A stretch of DNA of 64,000 nucleotides from Cercis canadensis (taxonomy: Eukaryota; Streptophyta; Magnoliopsida; Fabales; Fabaceae). Below are positions 36,057 to 49,628 of the stretch, one piece after another (the first letter of the stretch is position 1; each line of letters starts with the position of its first letter). The notes beneath the pieces were generated by a model. The model had not been told where the DNA came from. It saw nothing but the letters and a program-made list of their open reading frames with translations, and did no database searches. The position numbers and the translations under genes are program-made. The DNA lies in NCBI GenBank assembly GCA_003255065.1, contig QAOA01006868.1, forward strand, positions 408,823 through 472,822, written 5' to 3'.

Positions 36057-36960
36057 ATTGCTAGCCGAGATTTCCTAACTTATTCATTAGCTTTTCCTAA
36101 GGTCTAATAAAAATATTCTCAAGTTATGAACCCACTATATTTTTATGTGAATTTCGAATAACCAAATAATTCATTTAATTCTATGGATCTCTTTAATTGA
36201 CTACACATGCTATGAATGTATATTCATATCATACATGTAACCTATGATATCTATCCCAATGAACTAGACATACAAATCTCATTTCGGTCTCATTGTGATT
36301 AACTTATCAACTAATTGGTGATCAGACAATTAGAGGTATGAAGATAAAAAATAAACACTCAAGTAGAAAAAATAAAATCATAGATTAATTCATTACGAAA
36401 TCAAAATCATTCATAATTAGGCTACATCATAACCGTAGAAAGAAAATTAGTTCGCAATCAAAGATAAGAATATGTTAACACAAATTCTAAACATGATTCA
36501 AGAAGAAAAACTCGTGGCAATGAAGGACTGTTGCCGAATCTCTAACTCCTAGCCTTCAATCTCTTCTCATTGCTCTCTCAATGTTTAGAATGTGTGGGTA
36601 CCCTAAACTAGTCCTAAAATCACTTATTTATAAGTCGTAGAAAGTTAAATTGCAATAGGAGATAAAATAGGTTCAAAGTCCTATTGAAACTAGAAAAATT
36701 GGCAAATAAATTGCGTTACAGCCTTGTTTTTGGGTGCTACAGCCCTATACTTACTATCCTTTATGCAAAAATCATCATTTTTCATGCTTTTCATCCTTCA
36801 AATGCGATCAACCAACTTTGAAGCATCATAGACTTCATTCTTACAAAATAAACATAAAAACACAAGAATCAAACTGAAAAACACTCAAGAAATTAAATAA
36901 TTATCAAGTAAAAGACATCCAATTTGTGAATATAAAATCTATTAATCATAAATAAAAGTA
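35758..36960 (-). mobile_element. LTR-like sequence, probably Ty3/gypsy (fossil)
   Basis: The minus strand contains GGGACGATACTTG and the flanking text typical of the right end of plant gypsy LTRs, ending near CAAAACA (about 35758). No coding parts. The outer limit near 36960 is a guess. The fragment repeated at 38122-38459 includes the flank as well as this end, so it is not a second LTR. Confidence 0.35.
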
Positions 36961-37525
36961 GGATAAAAAAGGAAATGTGCATATGATGTTCCTTGTGAGA
37001 GACGTGATCAACTAGAGAATGATTGTCGTGAGGAAAACATCAACAATGATAAGTGGATAATTAAAGTGAAGTGAACCAAAAAAGAAAGGAGCCAAGACAT
37101 TACTACATTATCATCTATGTGACTTTGTGGCTTATAACAAACACAAATACTTGGAAGAATCTAAAGTAGGAAAAATCATAATTCATTATAATGACACATT
37201 TCTACTTTTTCTGTTATATCGTTTTATGTGTATTATAATTCTTCTTCTCCTTCTACATTATCTATATACCGTCCCATTTACGCTATTGAAGTGCGTTTGG
37301 TGATGTGTTCACTCAACACGTCTCCAATCCACAGGATCCAGCTGTGAAATTTGATCATTTTTTTGTGGAGATTATATTAGCCGTTGGATCGTGGTGACGT
37401 AGTGTCTACATCGTTGAAGATGTTTTGGTATCTGAAGAAAGCGTTGCAGCGTACGTGGCGGTTTTGGTTTTGGTGCTTTGTGAGTTGTGTCGTGACTGAC
37501 AAGTCTCATCGCCTTCCAAANATAT

Positions 37526-37612
37526 AAGGATGACATAATATAACAAAACGTACCAAAAAAGTAAACTTGAAAAAGTTATTTTTTGGTACATTTTTTTATA
37601 TCATGTCATTCT
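37526..37612. mobile_element. Small foldback element
   Basis: The left arm 'aaggatgacataatataac' and the right arm 'tatatcatgtcattctt' are inverse copies, with an inner pair GTACCAAAAAA / TTTTTTGGTAC. It starts just after the N at 37521. MITE-like, family unknown. Confidence 0.45.
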
Positions 37613-38121
37613 TACATTTTATAAGAAATTGTATGTTCTGGCACATACTGAGTGATTCAATTTTTCAAAATCTTTGTAATGACACCAAAATAATTGAGTG
37701 GGTTCCACTCAAACCCACCTAACTAAGAAGAGTGTAACGCTATACTGCCTCTAAGAGGGGGTGATGTAGCATAGTGCTCACCTAAATCAAAATGCTTGGG
37801 GTTAGAATATTGGTATATAAATTATTTTAAATGATAAGTGACCGAGTAGTACTAAGATTATTCTCAAAGTTCATAAGTTATGTGTTTAAACTTAAAATTA
37901 TAGTCAAATTACCAAAAAATAAATAGTACTTGGAAGAGTTAGAAGCAACTTTCTAAGCACTATTCTAGATCATAAAGCTAAGATAAGTTAATTTATCCAA
38001 ATGATGTGATGTACACACTTTAATTATTTTCACCTTGTGTATATAGTTTATGGGGGTCATTACTCATTAGAGGACACATGAAGGTTTGGAGTCAAGAGTC
38101 ATTTAAATTTTCATACATCTT

Positions 38122-38459
38122 TCCCATATGCAATGAAAATAAAATGTTACTTAAGATTTTGTTTTGAAAAATAATGAGTAAATTATCACGCAAAAATCAA
38201 ACACAAGTGTACATATCGCGAACAAGTAATGTACTAATGAATCAAGTATCGTCCCATGAGGATTATGGCTACTAAGTACTAAAATTGAGTATATTTCAAT
38301 TTTATTTAGACAATGAAGATTAAATGTCAAGCAATTATTTAAAGACAAAAATACTTAAATAGATAGAAATTCAGTTAAGAGTGATCTAGGGTTTTTGATT
38401 TCACTGTAACTAATTTCAGTTTTCATTCCTTAAATCCTTAATATAGAATTATCTTTCTA
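38122..38459 (+). repeat. 338-bp repeat at contig end, pair of 35719-36056
   Basis: See 35719-36056. The exact coincidence of both copies with Ns suggests two overlapping contigs placed in the wrong order. Confidence 0.85.
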
Positions 38460-41252
38460 NTATGTAGTATTATAGAATCTCCTTTTTTTTTAAAGTATCG
38501 ATGAAATTTGTTGGTGAAGATAATGATCTATGCATTTCTAGTTTGGGATAAAATTACTATATAGTACTCTATCATATATAATATAATTAAGGCGAACTAA
38601 ATTGTGTATTTAAATAGTTGTGTCAAAATTTTCAGTTCTAACATCAACTATTCATTAAATGAATAACACAATACTATCTATCCAACCTGTTCGGTACTTA
38701 ATTACATTAAAAGTCTAGGTGGCATGAAATAATCACTTGAAATCAACTTGTTGGGTCAAATATTCTAGAATACTCCACATTTTCAAATCATTTAGTTACC
38801 TCTAGAATGTTTGGCACTGTATTTAGAAAGAATTTTTTTTTTACTAAAATACTCTTACTACTAATGGGAATTTTGACAAATTTTCCTTCTCATTCTTCTC
38901 ACACCTCCATGATCTTTTGGTAATTTGATAACTAATTAAAATATCAATAACGAATCATAAAAACAATGTTACTCATCCCGTTTTTGAAGTGATATGGCCA
39001 GATATAAAACTGCTTCTTACAAAAATGACTTTTGTTGAACTGATTTTGTATAAGTAACTTTCCAAACACGGACCAAATGGTCACTATCTTCTATAGGCTT
39101 TTTTTTTTTTTTTTGAGATTTTATAATACTATATGTATATGCCATACTACACTGACGTGGTAAACATACGTAATTTTTATGATACTAGGTAGGTGTATGT
39201 CTTATTTTCTTAAAAAAAAACTTAAAAATAGTTAATTTGTACACATGTCATTCACACATTAACTATTTTTATATAATATGAGATACAATAAAGTATCTAA
39301 GAAATTTTTTTTTTTGGTAACTTTTAAATTTGAATAAATATATTAGACACAAGGCAATTGATTATTATTGCAAGCATCTTGAGTCTGTGATACAACACAG
39401 AAAGCCTTCGTGACTCGTGAGTGGTGGCTTTGGTATTATTTATTTTTCTCATAAACTCATAATAATGCAAAACTCTGCCCTTATATTATAGCTTCAGCAT
39501 AAACAAATAGCATATGCATGAATCAAATTTAATCAAGCACATGCATGCATACAAAGCCAAGTGGTTGACATGTTAAGATCATTGCATTAATTAAACCTCT
39601 GACTCTCAATTTTTTAAACATTATATGACATAGTCTCGATTGGCATGTAGAGCTAATTTCTTGCGCATGATCTCATTAAATAAACAGCTTAATTATCATA
39701 ATTTAATTTGAAAGGGTCACAAAACTATTTGCTTATATGATCAAAAGAAACCCTTATACTTGAATCTTCTTAAGCTATATAATTAAATTAAATTTTCCAT
39801 AACCTAGTCGGAAATTGCATCATCATATCAAACAAATTCCACACAAGGAGTTGGTATTGGGCAGATTAATTCAACCAAGGCTAGTATCAAATTGCAATCA
39901 TATAACTAAAGAATTGACAACATTTATAAATAAATAAATGATGGTTATTGCTTAACTACAACGATTGGACAAATGATTTGGACAACAAGAAGGGGATTAT
40001 ATTAGGGTTTTTGATAATGTTTTATTGGGTGGTTGTCTGATATCGCTTTTAACAACTAAACCTTTAACAACTCTATTATGTCATTTTTAGGCGAAAGTGG
40101 GTGTACTACTTCTATTAGTTGTCTATCTTCTCAACTATATGCATTTGGGTGCTAATATTCCCAAAGGTAAAGCACATTGTATATAAATATTCTCGAAAAG
40201 TTGAAGTGTTGGCGCATGCTATTTCCTCTCCAGCCAATAACACTTCACCCTTTCATAAAAAACTAGGTTCCACAAATAGGATTTAAGATTAATAATTTTG
40301 TGATAAAGAAACTATAATGCATCTGACTTTAGGAATATGCCAGAAGCTTGCATAACCAAATGCCAGAGCCATACCTTGAATTATCAGTAATTCATTGTTA
40401 TCATTATAACTATTTTAAAGAGAAAATGATATATTTTTTATTTGCAGACTTCATAGGATACTCTTCGATCTTTCCATGTGAGAAAGCTTGAAATAATATA
40501 TATGGCAGAGATAAATTGAAAACAAAGAGGTAGTTAATAGGTCAAATCGTAAGAGTAAGGAAGGAACTATCAAGTATCATCTGTACAAATGTGTGGTGAG
40601 CAAACAAATCAACTAAAGGGAAATGAATGGGTCTTATTCAGTAATATCATTAATGTGGTAGAGAAGTTTGGTTGCATTAATAATTTCATGATATATATAT
40701 TTGTTTAGGTAGGAAGGGTTGGAGGCCAAAGTTGAATAATACTATTAACAACTCCAAGTTCTTGATTTTTTTTTCCCACTTTGTATTATTAAGCAAGGAA
40801 TATAGCAAAAGCAAGTTACCACTCGGATTGAACTATAATAGCTATGGCACTGTGTTTAAGTTACTTTTTCCCTACGATACATAATATTGGGTTTGAATGC
40901 AGTCCTATAACCCTAGTGTCTAGTGTCATAATATTTCACTTTGAGTATAATTGAAGAAAATAATGTGTGTCCACAATCCACAAATGTTTTGCATATGAAT
41001 ATGGCACAAGCTTTCCCAAGATCAATGCCACCTCAAGTCAAAACATTATAAACCTCTCCCCACCATGTATAAAATAAAATTGTAATACAATCAAGGAATT
41101 TGGTTAAGTACATTATTCATAGGTTCAAATTCTACTATAGTGAAAATGAAATCTGTAAGGATAGGTCACAAGAAATTCCTTTCACAAATTCTACTGGGAT
41201 CTCATTGTGGATGGTTTACCTTGACCCTTGACCAGACTAAGAAGATAAAGTT

Positions 41253-41254
41253 AT

Positions 41255-41290
<36 letters not shown>
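41253..41290 (+). repeat. AT microsatellite
   Basis: An uninterrupted run of about 18 AT dinucleotides. Confidence 0.9.
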
Positions 41291-41296
<6 letters not shown>

Positions 41297-41778
41297 GCAA
41301 AAGAAAAATAAAAAACTACTCACAGAATCACATGGTTTGCAAATTAGAGCATGCATCAGTTGAATTCTAAGCATCTTTCATATATGTTTACACAAAAAAA
41401 TTGTAGCAAATATTGGAGATTCAGCCATGTGAATCGATTAGTCCGTTCTGTTCACAATCAGAAAAATACTCCAGCCTAGATTTGCATATTTGGAATTCCC
41501 TAGGAAGATAAATTAATTAATGTTCCTCTTTATTAACTAGTGATTGAATAACAGGAATCCAATGGCATTCAAGTTAAGGATAATCTTGTGATTTGGCCTT
41601 ATATTAAGAAAATGATACTGTGACATAAGCATTGGTTACTACATCAAGAAATTAGCTTATCCAAAACCCATTTGTGGTTTTGTACCCAGATTGGTGGGCA
41701 AGCAATAAATTAGAAGCTCCTGAAGGTTTAAGACTGTGTTATTGGGTAAATACCAATCATGGGGGTGTGGATGTTCCT

Positions 41779-41890
41779 GTATTATTGGGTTAACAAGATA
41801 AACAAACAAAGTGGGTCTCTGGTTTGGCACTTTTGTATTATTGGGATAACAAGATAAACAAACAAAGTGGGTCACTGGTTTGGCACTTTT
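41779..41890 (+). repeat. Perfect-length tandem duplication, 2 x 56 bp
   Basis: Unit 41779-41834 is repeated at 41835-41890 with two substitutions. The core word gataaacaaacaaagtggg recurs loosely near 42020. Confidence 0.85.
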
Positions 41891-44121
41891 TGAAGACGAA
41901 AAACCCACACTATGTGAAGTTACCATGTTATCCATGTGAATTTGATAAATGATGCCCTTATGGAAGGGCACTTTTGGTAAGTGATTGACAGTTCCTTCTC
42001 GCTTTTATGGCTTATGAGGACAAACAAAACTAACACAGTGGGGTTCTGCAAGGAATGGCCCATTTGAGGTTTAAACTTTACATTTTGAGGGATGTGATGA
42101 ACAAATAATTTGGCAAAGTGGATAAGAAGAGAGCATGTGATTGGCTGCATAAGAAGAAAACCAAAGTGGGAATGCTTTGAAGTTTGAAGTGAGGAAGCAA
42201 AGCAATGAAGGCCCATGTTTGTAACATGTGAGGATTGTCCCTCTCCCATGTGCATTTATTGAGTTACTTTTTAGTTGTTGATAACTGAAACAGGCATGCT
42301 ATATTGTTTTGCTCTCAGCTTAGGGTACCTTTTACTGTAAAGAGCAATTTATAGGGTTGGTTCAGAATATACATCATTGGGTGTTTTCATTAAAACACTT
42401 CCATTCTGTAGATATAGACCAGTCGATCACAACTTACTTAGGAAATAAAATTACCAAATCTACGTCAAAAACTTGTAGAACTTCGATGGGGGTAGATTTG
42501 AAGCCATGTCTTCGTCAAAAGGGAAAGAAGGCAAGGATAAGATTCTAGAGAGGAGAAAACTATCCACGTTATAGATAGATCTTCTAATTTAATTTTGTGA
42601 AGTTTTAACTTGGAGTAAAACAGTGAATTCTATAATATAGAGGAAGGGGAAAACTATCCTTGTCACGACTATCGTAGTGCTTGGTAATAGGGGAAAAGAG
42701 CACCCCTAGTCTTAAGATAAGGGCATGTGACCTACAATTATTTATGGGGTCAAAAAATGGATTATTTGTGACAAGACCTTTTATGTCTCAAATGAGACTC
42801 CCAAATCATTCATGAGTATTGAGATTTTTATAATAAAAATTTTGAATTCAAATTTTATTCAAAATGAATGGGATGAGATTTATGGGAAAAGAGATATATC
42901 ATTCTCTCAACAATAAAAATTAAGAGGTAAATATATTGTTTTAGCTCTAAGCCACAACATATCATAATTAGTATATGTTACCAACAAAAAATTATCGATG
43001 AGAATTAACATTATTTATTTGTTTCTATAAAATTAAAATTTTATGATCAGTAAATTTTGTCTAAATATTTTTAAAATCCAAATTTTGATGCAGGATTTTT
43101 TTTTTTTTTTTCAGAAGCTTTTACTTTAAGGCATGTGCGAAAGCCTCATTTATAATGTTTGGCTGTTAGATATATTCTCAGGGTGTATATGATAGAGACG
43201 AAAATAGTATAATTGAACCAACAAATGTTGACTTGAGTGGAAGGGGCTCTGGTCACTTAAACAAGTGGTCTTCAGTTCGAGCTTTTGTAGATGCAATAAA
43301 TTTTCTTGGGAGAAGTCTTCGCTTTAGCACTTGACAGTACCTCGGAAGATTAGTCTTGGGCAAAGCTTGGGAATACCTTGAGAAACCAAAAAAATAAAAA
43401 AGATAATTGAAAATGAAGAGTGAAAATTATTATATGTTTGTACCAAAAAAAAAATTATTATATGCTTGCTTGTGAGAGAATAAGAGCTCGTATGTCTTAG
43501 TTCTTAGTGAGTAAAATTCTATACATCCATGGCAATTTTCTAAGAAGTAATAAGTTATTACTTTTCAGAAAATTGCCTCGTAAATTATATCACTACTCCG
43601 GCACTGCAAAAACAAAGAGTTGTTAAACGAGATCAAATAAAAATACTCATTGCATTGTTTGTAAACGGATCTCATCTCAAATTGAGAAGATTAAGAGTTG
43701 AAAGAAAATAATTTTCAATCATTAATTCCACTTTCTTGATAATTAAAAGCTTTTTATTTTTCTCCATTTTTTATTTTCTTGAAAATCAGTAATAGGTGAC
43801 AACTACTTGATTTCGAAATTCTTGAATAAACGATTTCAATGGGCCGCAAAAGGGTGTTCTTGCCATGGCCCCTTGTAGCAAAACCATGTCCAGATTATTG
43901 GGCTAAATGTGCTTCTCTTGTTTGCTCCAAAATGCTTTTCTATTCATGTTCCCAAACAAACTTGTTTCCTTATTTGGGCTTCAACAAATGGCACGTAGAT
44001 ATCCCCTTCACGTTTACCCCCTTCCTGCAAAACATTTTCAGGCCATCACCATTTATATGCTAAGATTTACCACTTTTTTTTTTTGTCCTTTATGAGGTTG
44101 ATTATGTTGGTCTAGACTTAC

Positions 44122-46592
44122 TTAACAGCGTCTGAAAGATGAGATAAATGGCTCAAACTGTCCATGAGGGCCTTCTTGATGGGCAAGGTGCTATTATTTG
44201 CATCAGCCATTCCTGCAGAGACAGTAATTTATACATCATTAGGGTTGAAGACACTTCCGATGAATGTAAAGTATATGTAGAGCAAAACTAATAGATGAAA
44301 TCAGAAAGTTATCACACCATTCTCCGTTACAATAACGGGCGGGTAAAGTCTGTATTTTTCCTTTATATACAGCAGAAGATCTTGGAAACCCTTTGGGCAG
44401 ATGAAAGGCCAGTTCAAAGCAGTCTGCATAATTTGCACCATCCATTATATTTAGCACAAAAGCATGACTAAGCACTAGAATTTTGTAATTGCATAAATGT
44501 AATTATGAACACAACCAAATTCTTATATACACAAGATCTTCTTGGAAGCAGCTAAAGGGAGAACAAAGCAAAGAAACTTCCATTAGAAATTTTGGTTATT
44601 TTTTTTTTCTCTTTTTGGTGACATCTATCATTATTCGTTGAAATTCATGTTTTAACTCTAAGGCTTAGTTTATTTTGATAGAAATAGTTTTTAAGAAAAA
44701 AAATTTGGCCCAAGACCTAAAAATTCTTAGGCCAAAATATTTTATGTAGAAACTATTTCTATTGAAACAAATGAAACATAAGAGCAAGGAGGGGAGAAAA
44801 ATTACCGGTGTCCCGATGGGTTTTCCGACTTTAGAATTTGAAACAATAAGGAAATATTGTTTTAGCTCTGCAGAATGTAATTATTAGGTCAAGAGTTAAC
44901 TGAAATTGACAGTTTTTGAATATACTAGTTAGAGTGGCACGTAGAGGAAAACTGAGAAGATAGAGAAAGGTCACAACTTTCATTTAGTGTAATTGTAAAT
45001 TTATACAAGTGTAAAGTATATTCAAATGAAAAGGAGACTAACCCTAGAAGGAGACTAATCCCTAGATGAGTTGATAAGTATATTTTGTTACAAGTATATT
45101 TGACTAAGTAAGATAAATCAATAAATCAAATTCTAAGTAACTGCTGACTCACTAATAGCACGTCTATCTACAACAGAACTGGCATTGAGGCTATTAGAAG
45201 CAAGAACTGCTTCTGCATAGTATGTGGTGAAGTAGTTTACACCAAGAAAATCAAGGGACCCTTTGAGCAAATTGTATTGAACTGTGGTGAATCTTGGCAG
45301 TCTTTTCCCCACTGAAGATTTCATGATTTGAGGATAATCACCATAGATAAGTGGATTAACGAACCTGAATGAATCAAGAGAAATAAGTTATAGTTACAGT
45401 CACCAAACAACTTAGCGGCAACATTGTTTGTGTCTGTGACTGTTTAATGAAGTAATTAAATCAAACCTCATTTTTAGGTAGTCAATGAACAATTAAAGGT
45501 TTTAAATCAAGTGATTATTTGATATATACTAATTAAGCATAGATGCAGACTGATAACATGTGACATGACACAATATGGTACAATGACAACAAAACTTAAA
45601 TATAATTTTAAGTGTCAAGTGTAGAAAAGAGTGTTTAAGTGTCTCAGGATACAATACAACTCTTTTTTTAAAGTGTCTATACTTCATAAGTAGATATGAT
45701 GTCAGTTTTCTTTTTCCTTTTAAAATGACATTAGAATCTTTTTGATTAAGTGGTATGTAATTTGATTTTTAACGACAAAATACATTATTGACATATTTAA
45801 TATTAAAGTTGTTTTAACCAAACAATCAAGAACGTCCAAGTTTAAAGAGCTTTAATTCGTCAAAGAACTAGTGCGTTGAAAATATAAAATTATATTTTAA
45901 GCTTGACCTAACAATTTAAACTTACATGGATTGGTTACTTGAGGCATAAAATTGTTGATAAAACTAACATGAAAAATAAAATAAAAGAACTCAATTTATG
46001 GTGTGCTTGACGTCGAAGTAAAAATAACTTGAACGAAAGTTAGAGGAATGAGCTTCAGCTTGTAGAATTGCATCATATCTAAAATTCAATGTCAAATTTT
46101 CACTCTTATTTTCATTCTTAATTATAATTTTTGCTCCTACTAAGTGCGGTATTGGAAATTCAAAACTAACCATCCGAACATGAGTCAAGAGCTGTGGAGA
46201 CTGAACAACCTGATATTTATCCCTGTGAAGTTTAACAGCAGCTGCATGAGGTTGAAGCAGGTGATGGGCTGTAATGTAAGGTTCTGTTGCAGAGTTACCG
46301 GTGGTGCTATGGTGCCGGGCGTCGTACCTACTAATACATAATCCATTTGGTTCATTCATATGTATAGTGGTCCATAGCTTAACAGGATCGCCAAATGTTT
46401 TGAACCAAAAGTCTGCATATTAGAGTCGGAACACAGAAAAATAACCTGGTAAGCAGCTGTACCAACTCCAAATATGAAATCTGCTGGAAAGCTGCTCTGA
46501 TTGAGTGGCTCTGTGTAATGACTCCATTTCATGCCTTTGGTGCAGCCTAGCAGAGCTATGAGGAAAAATAAGAAAGGACCTTGAATTGCCAT
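44122..46592 (-). pseudogene. GH1 beta-glucosidase pseudogene (exons 2-6, 8 and 13 missing)
   Basis: Compared with the intact gene at 52368-55745, recognisable exons are exon 1 (46592-46446, MAIQGPFLFF signal peptide through FGVGTAAYQ), exon 7 (start blurred to 46210, acid/base motif as HMNEP), exon 9 (45364-45153), exon 10 (44828-44806), exon 11 (44423-44318, nucleophile motif IVTENG) and exon 12 (44212-44122, 18 bp shorter). Exons 2-6 are lost between the exon 1 donor and the start of exon 7, where a stop lies in frame. Exons 8 and 13 are not found. Splice donors at several remaining exons are still good. The product could not form a GH1 barrel. A solo LTR lies 145 bp upstream of its ATG. 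Confidence 0.9.
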
Positions 46593-46736
46593 AGATTCAT
46601 GCACATAAAATGTTGCTCAATATTCTTCTGCTATATAGGTGAGGAGTACTGGAATGGACAGTGTACGGTACATAGCTAACAGGAATAGCTTATAAGTCAC
46701 TTGAAAAAAGTTGATATCTTTATTAGTTATGAGATA

Positions 46737-48071
46737 TGATAACTCTATAAAATAGAGTTATTATAGCTCTAATTATGCTTAAGTTAGCTAGTTCTTAAGT
46801 AAGTTTTGCATTAATGTGTCCCATTTTGTTTAGTTATTTTGTAGACTTAGTTAATGTCAATCTCTTAGTTTTAATTAATTTCCTAGCATGTTTTTAGTTA
46901 ATTAATAGTCCCTTTTTTATTGTTTTTATAGGTTAGAGCATTAGGAGATTGAAGTTAGAGACTCAATGTGAAAATTCAAGTGTGTGAACAGTACCACGCT
47001 CAACCTGAACAGTACCGCGCCCAACGCCAGACCACCAGATTTAACAGCTTGTCTCTAGTAAATCAGCGCCCAGCACCAGGTTCACAGTGCCCAGCGCTGG
47101 CGTCAGGGTCTGATGTGTCATTTCATCTTTCTCTTGACTTAACCTACCTATAAAAGCAAGAAGACCAGAAAAATAGGGAGATCCGGAGGAGAGCCATCAA
47201 GAACAAAGAAGAGGAAGGAGCTAGAGCACTAAAGGAGGATTCAACCCAGATTTCACCTAGTTTTTCTTCTCTTCTCTCTTAATGAACTTTGTTTCTCTGT
47301 ATTCCTCTATTTTAGCTATGAGTAGCTAAACCCCCTTTAGTTAGGGGTTTGATGTAGCTAGGTTTAGATGAAGTTTTATTGTTGAATGAAGTTATTTTGA
47401 TGCAAGTCTCTTTGTTGGAGTAGATTTTATTGATCTTAATGCTTTTAAATGCTTAGCTACCATTTGAATGGTTTATTGACTCATGTTGATGCTAGGGATA
47501 GTAAGATATGAGTATGCTCTTGTAATTTCTACCATAAATCAAGTTAATCTAGGAATAGATAACTTAGTTTATGTGGTCTTGAATTAATTTCCTAGAGTTT
47601 AATCACCTAGACAAGTTAATTGTACCAAAGAATTGGACAATTAGTTGGGATATGGAGGATTGTTTCTCCAAGGGATTAGGTTCAATCAATTTAGGGAAAT
47701 TGGTTAACAACAAATGATTTATAGCTAAGATAATGTATTCTTCAGTAATTCAAAGGTTGTTTTGTCTATGAAATAACCGGAGTCCAAACCAAGTGAAATC
47801 AGCCCCCTAACCTTCTCTTGTTAATTGTTAATCCTTTAGTTTAATTGCTAATTAAGTTGTTTAAGCTGTGCTATTCAGCTCATTTCAATTGATCTTTTGT
47901 ATCCATGTTACTAGTATAGTTTTCTTCAACTCAAACTATTGAATTTTCCAAATAAAATCATTGTTAGTGAAATTGGTACTTGCTAACGTCAAATCCCTGA
48001 GGACGATACTCTACTCACTTTTATACTACTTGTGTGGCCCGATATACTTGCCAGTAGCAAAATCCACAACA
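46737..48071 (+). mobile_element. Solo LTR, probably Ty3/gypsy (fossil)
   Basis: 1335 bp beginning TGATAACTC and ending CACAACA, flanked by perfect 5-bp AGATA copies (46732-46736 and 48072-48076). The text near the right end (gaggacgatactctactc) is typical of plant gypsy LTRs, and TATAAAAG at 47149-47156 is a likely LTR promoter. No internal region is present, as after recombination between two LTRs. Intact target duplications suggest moderate or young age. Confidence 0.8.
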
Positions 48072-48589
48072 AGATATGTGCCGTATAGTCTCCATTTCCG
48101 TTATTTTTGACCCATTCTTGGTGTGGTTGATCTTTTCTTTGGTGTATTAAGAGAAAACATATCCTTTACCCATTTTTCACATGCTTGACATATTTATTAT
48201 TTAGTTTTTTTTTCAAATATATTAAACACAAATGCCAAATAAAATAGCTTTTTATCAATGATTCATCTTCATTTTTTTTATGGGGCCAACATTTTTTGTT
48301 GTATGAAGAAGGAGAAACTGAACGAGTTTGAATTTAATTTGTTGTTAGTATAAATTTTTTATACACTATCACTAAACATAAAATTCTATACATCACTTCC
48401 ACTTCAAAAACTCAGTATATGGTATGATTTGAGTCTCATTTTTTTTTTTAAAATTCTTTTATTTTAATTGCCACCTACAAGATTTCAATTGGAGCAATTC
48501 TTATTTACAAGTTTTAGCCCTATCCATAGCTAACATGTTTGCTATAGTCGATAAGATATTTTGAAAGTGATATATATGACTATTGATGA

Positions 48590-49240
48590 AGCAGTCTCTT
48601 CTTAGAAACATTAATTAGGGTTTGTTATACTAGAAATATTAGAGTTTGTTACACTGTATTTTAAACTTTTAAGTTGTTGTTACAGCATCTTAGTTATTCT
48701 TTTATTCACTGTACGTGTATTTAAACAGAAACTACAGCAATACAATATAACTTCCTTTTACCTCATTCACTGTTTTTTCATGGTATCATAGTTCCTCGCC
48801 TAACAGCAATCTTTTTTCTCCATGGCCAATAGTTCTGAATCTTCCCTCCTGTTCTCGTCTCTGCCACTGTCCACCATCCAACCTCGACGTTGATTTCTTT
48901 TTACCTTTGCTCATCTTCCTATAAAACTGAGTCATCATAATTATTTCTCTTAGCGTACACTTGTTGACACTCTCTTTTATGGACATGACCTCATGTCATT
49001 TTTAGATGGCACTAAGCCTTGTCCTCCCCTCCATCATTGTTTCCAATGGCATCACTCTTCCCAATCCTGAGTATGCTTTATGAACTAGGCAAGATAAATT
49101 CCTCTTGCACGCAATTACTGCTTCACTTGAGGTTGACATTCTCAATCTTCTTGGTAAACCAGCCACATTTAAGAAGACTTGGAATCACTTGCAGACTCTC
49201 TTTGCTAATCATTCACGTTTCTGGTTGATGTTGTTTCTTC
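48590..49240 (+). mobile_element. Ty1/copia 5' fragment: LTR end plus gag start (fossil)
   Basis: LTR-like text runs to about 48780, followed by tggtatcatag, close to the tRNA-iMet primer-binding site, then a frame related to the copia gag N-terminal region (GHDLMSFLDGTKPC and following). It is truncated on the right and carries several breaks. Old. Confidence 0.6.
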
Positions 49241-49628
49241 AGCTATAACAATATGCAGTCATTTGACAGAAAATTTACATTTATTTGGAATGGTTATTAG
49301 ACGATATATTTTGTCACGCCCTTGATTTCTTTGGAAACGATTAGCCATCTTAATTAGTCAATAACTTTACCCGGGTAACACTTTTTTTTTTTAATCTTTT
49401 GAGAAAAATGAAAACTCCCGTGCTTTATCAAATTTAAGTGGAGTAGAATGTTGGGTTCTTCTAATTAATGGCTCTCATGAAGAAGATTAAAGACAGTAGA
49501 CAAACATGGCATATAGAATCTTTACTCATAAATTATAATTTAGTCACAAACATGGAAGTAAGTGACACTTAGGAGAAAGGATTTCTGGGTCCTTATGAGC
49601 GGAATCATCTGTGTATGACTTACACACA

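Larger units (their letters stand above)
38461..44121. other. Gene-poor intergenic stretch
   Basis: No gene is supported in 5.6 kb. Present are SINE-like words near 43240-43370, an AT microsatellite, a 56-bp tandem duplication and A/T runs. Open frames at 41657-42255 (minus) and 43839-44063 (plus) have no domain and are partly repetitive. Confidence 0.5.

Noticed and set aside
35719-38459. Element with 338-bp terminal direct repeats (LTR pair)
   Set aside because: The repeats coincide exactly with assembly Ns and include flanking sequence outside the LTR-like end. Overlapping contigs explain them better.
41657-42255. Overlapping minus-strand frames of 104 and 111 codons
   Set aside because: Part is a 56-bp tandem repeat translated, and no domain or splice pattern was found.
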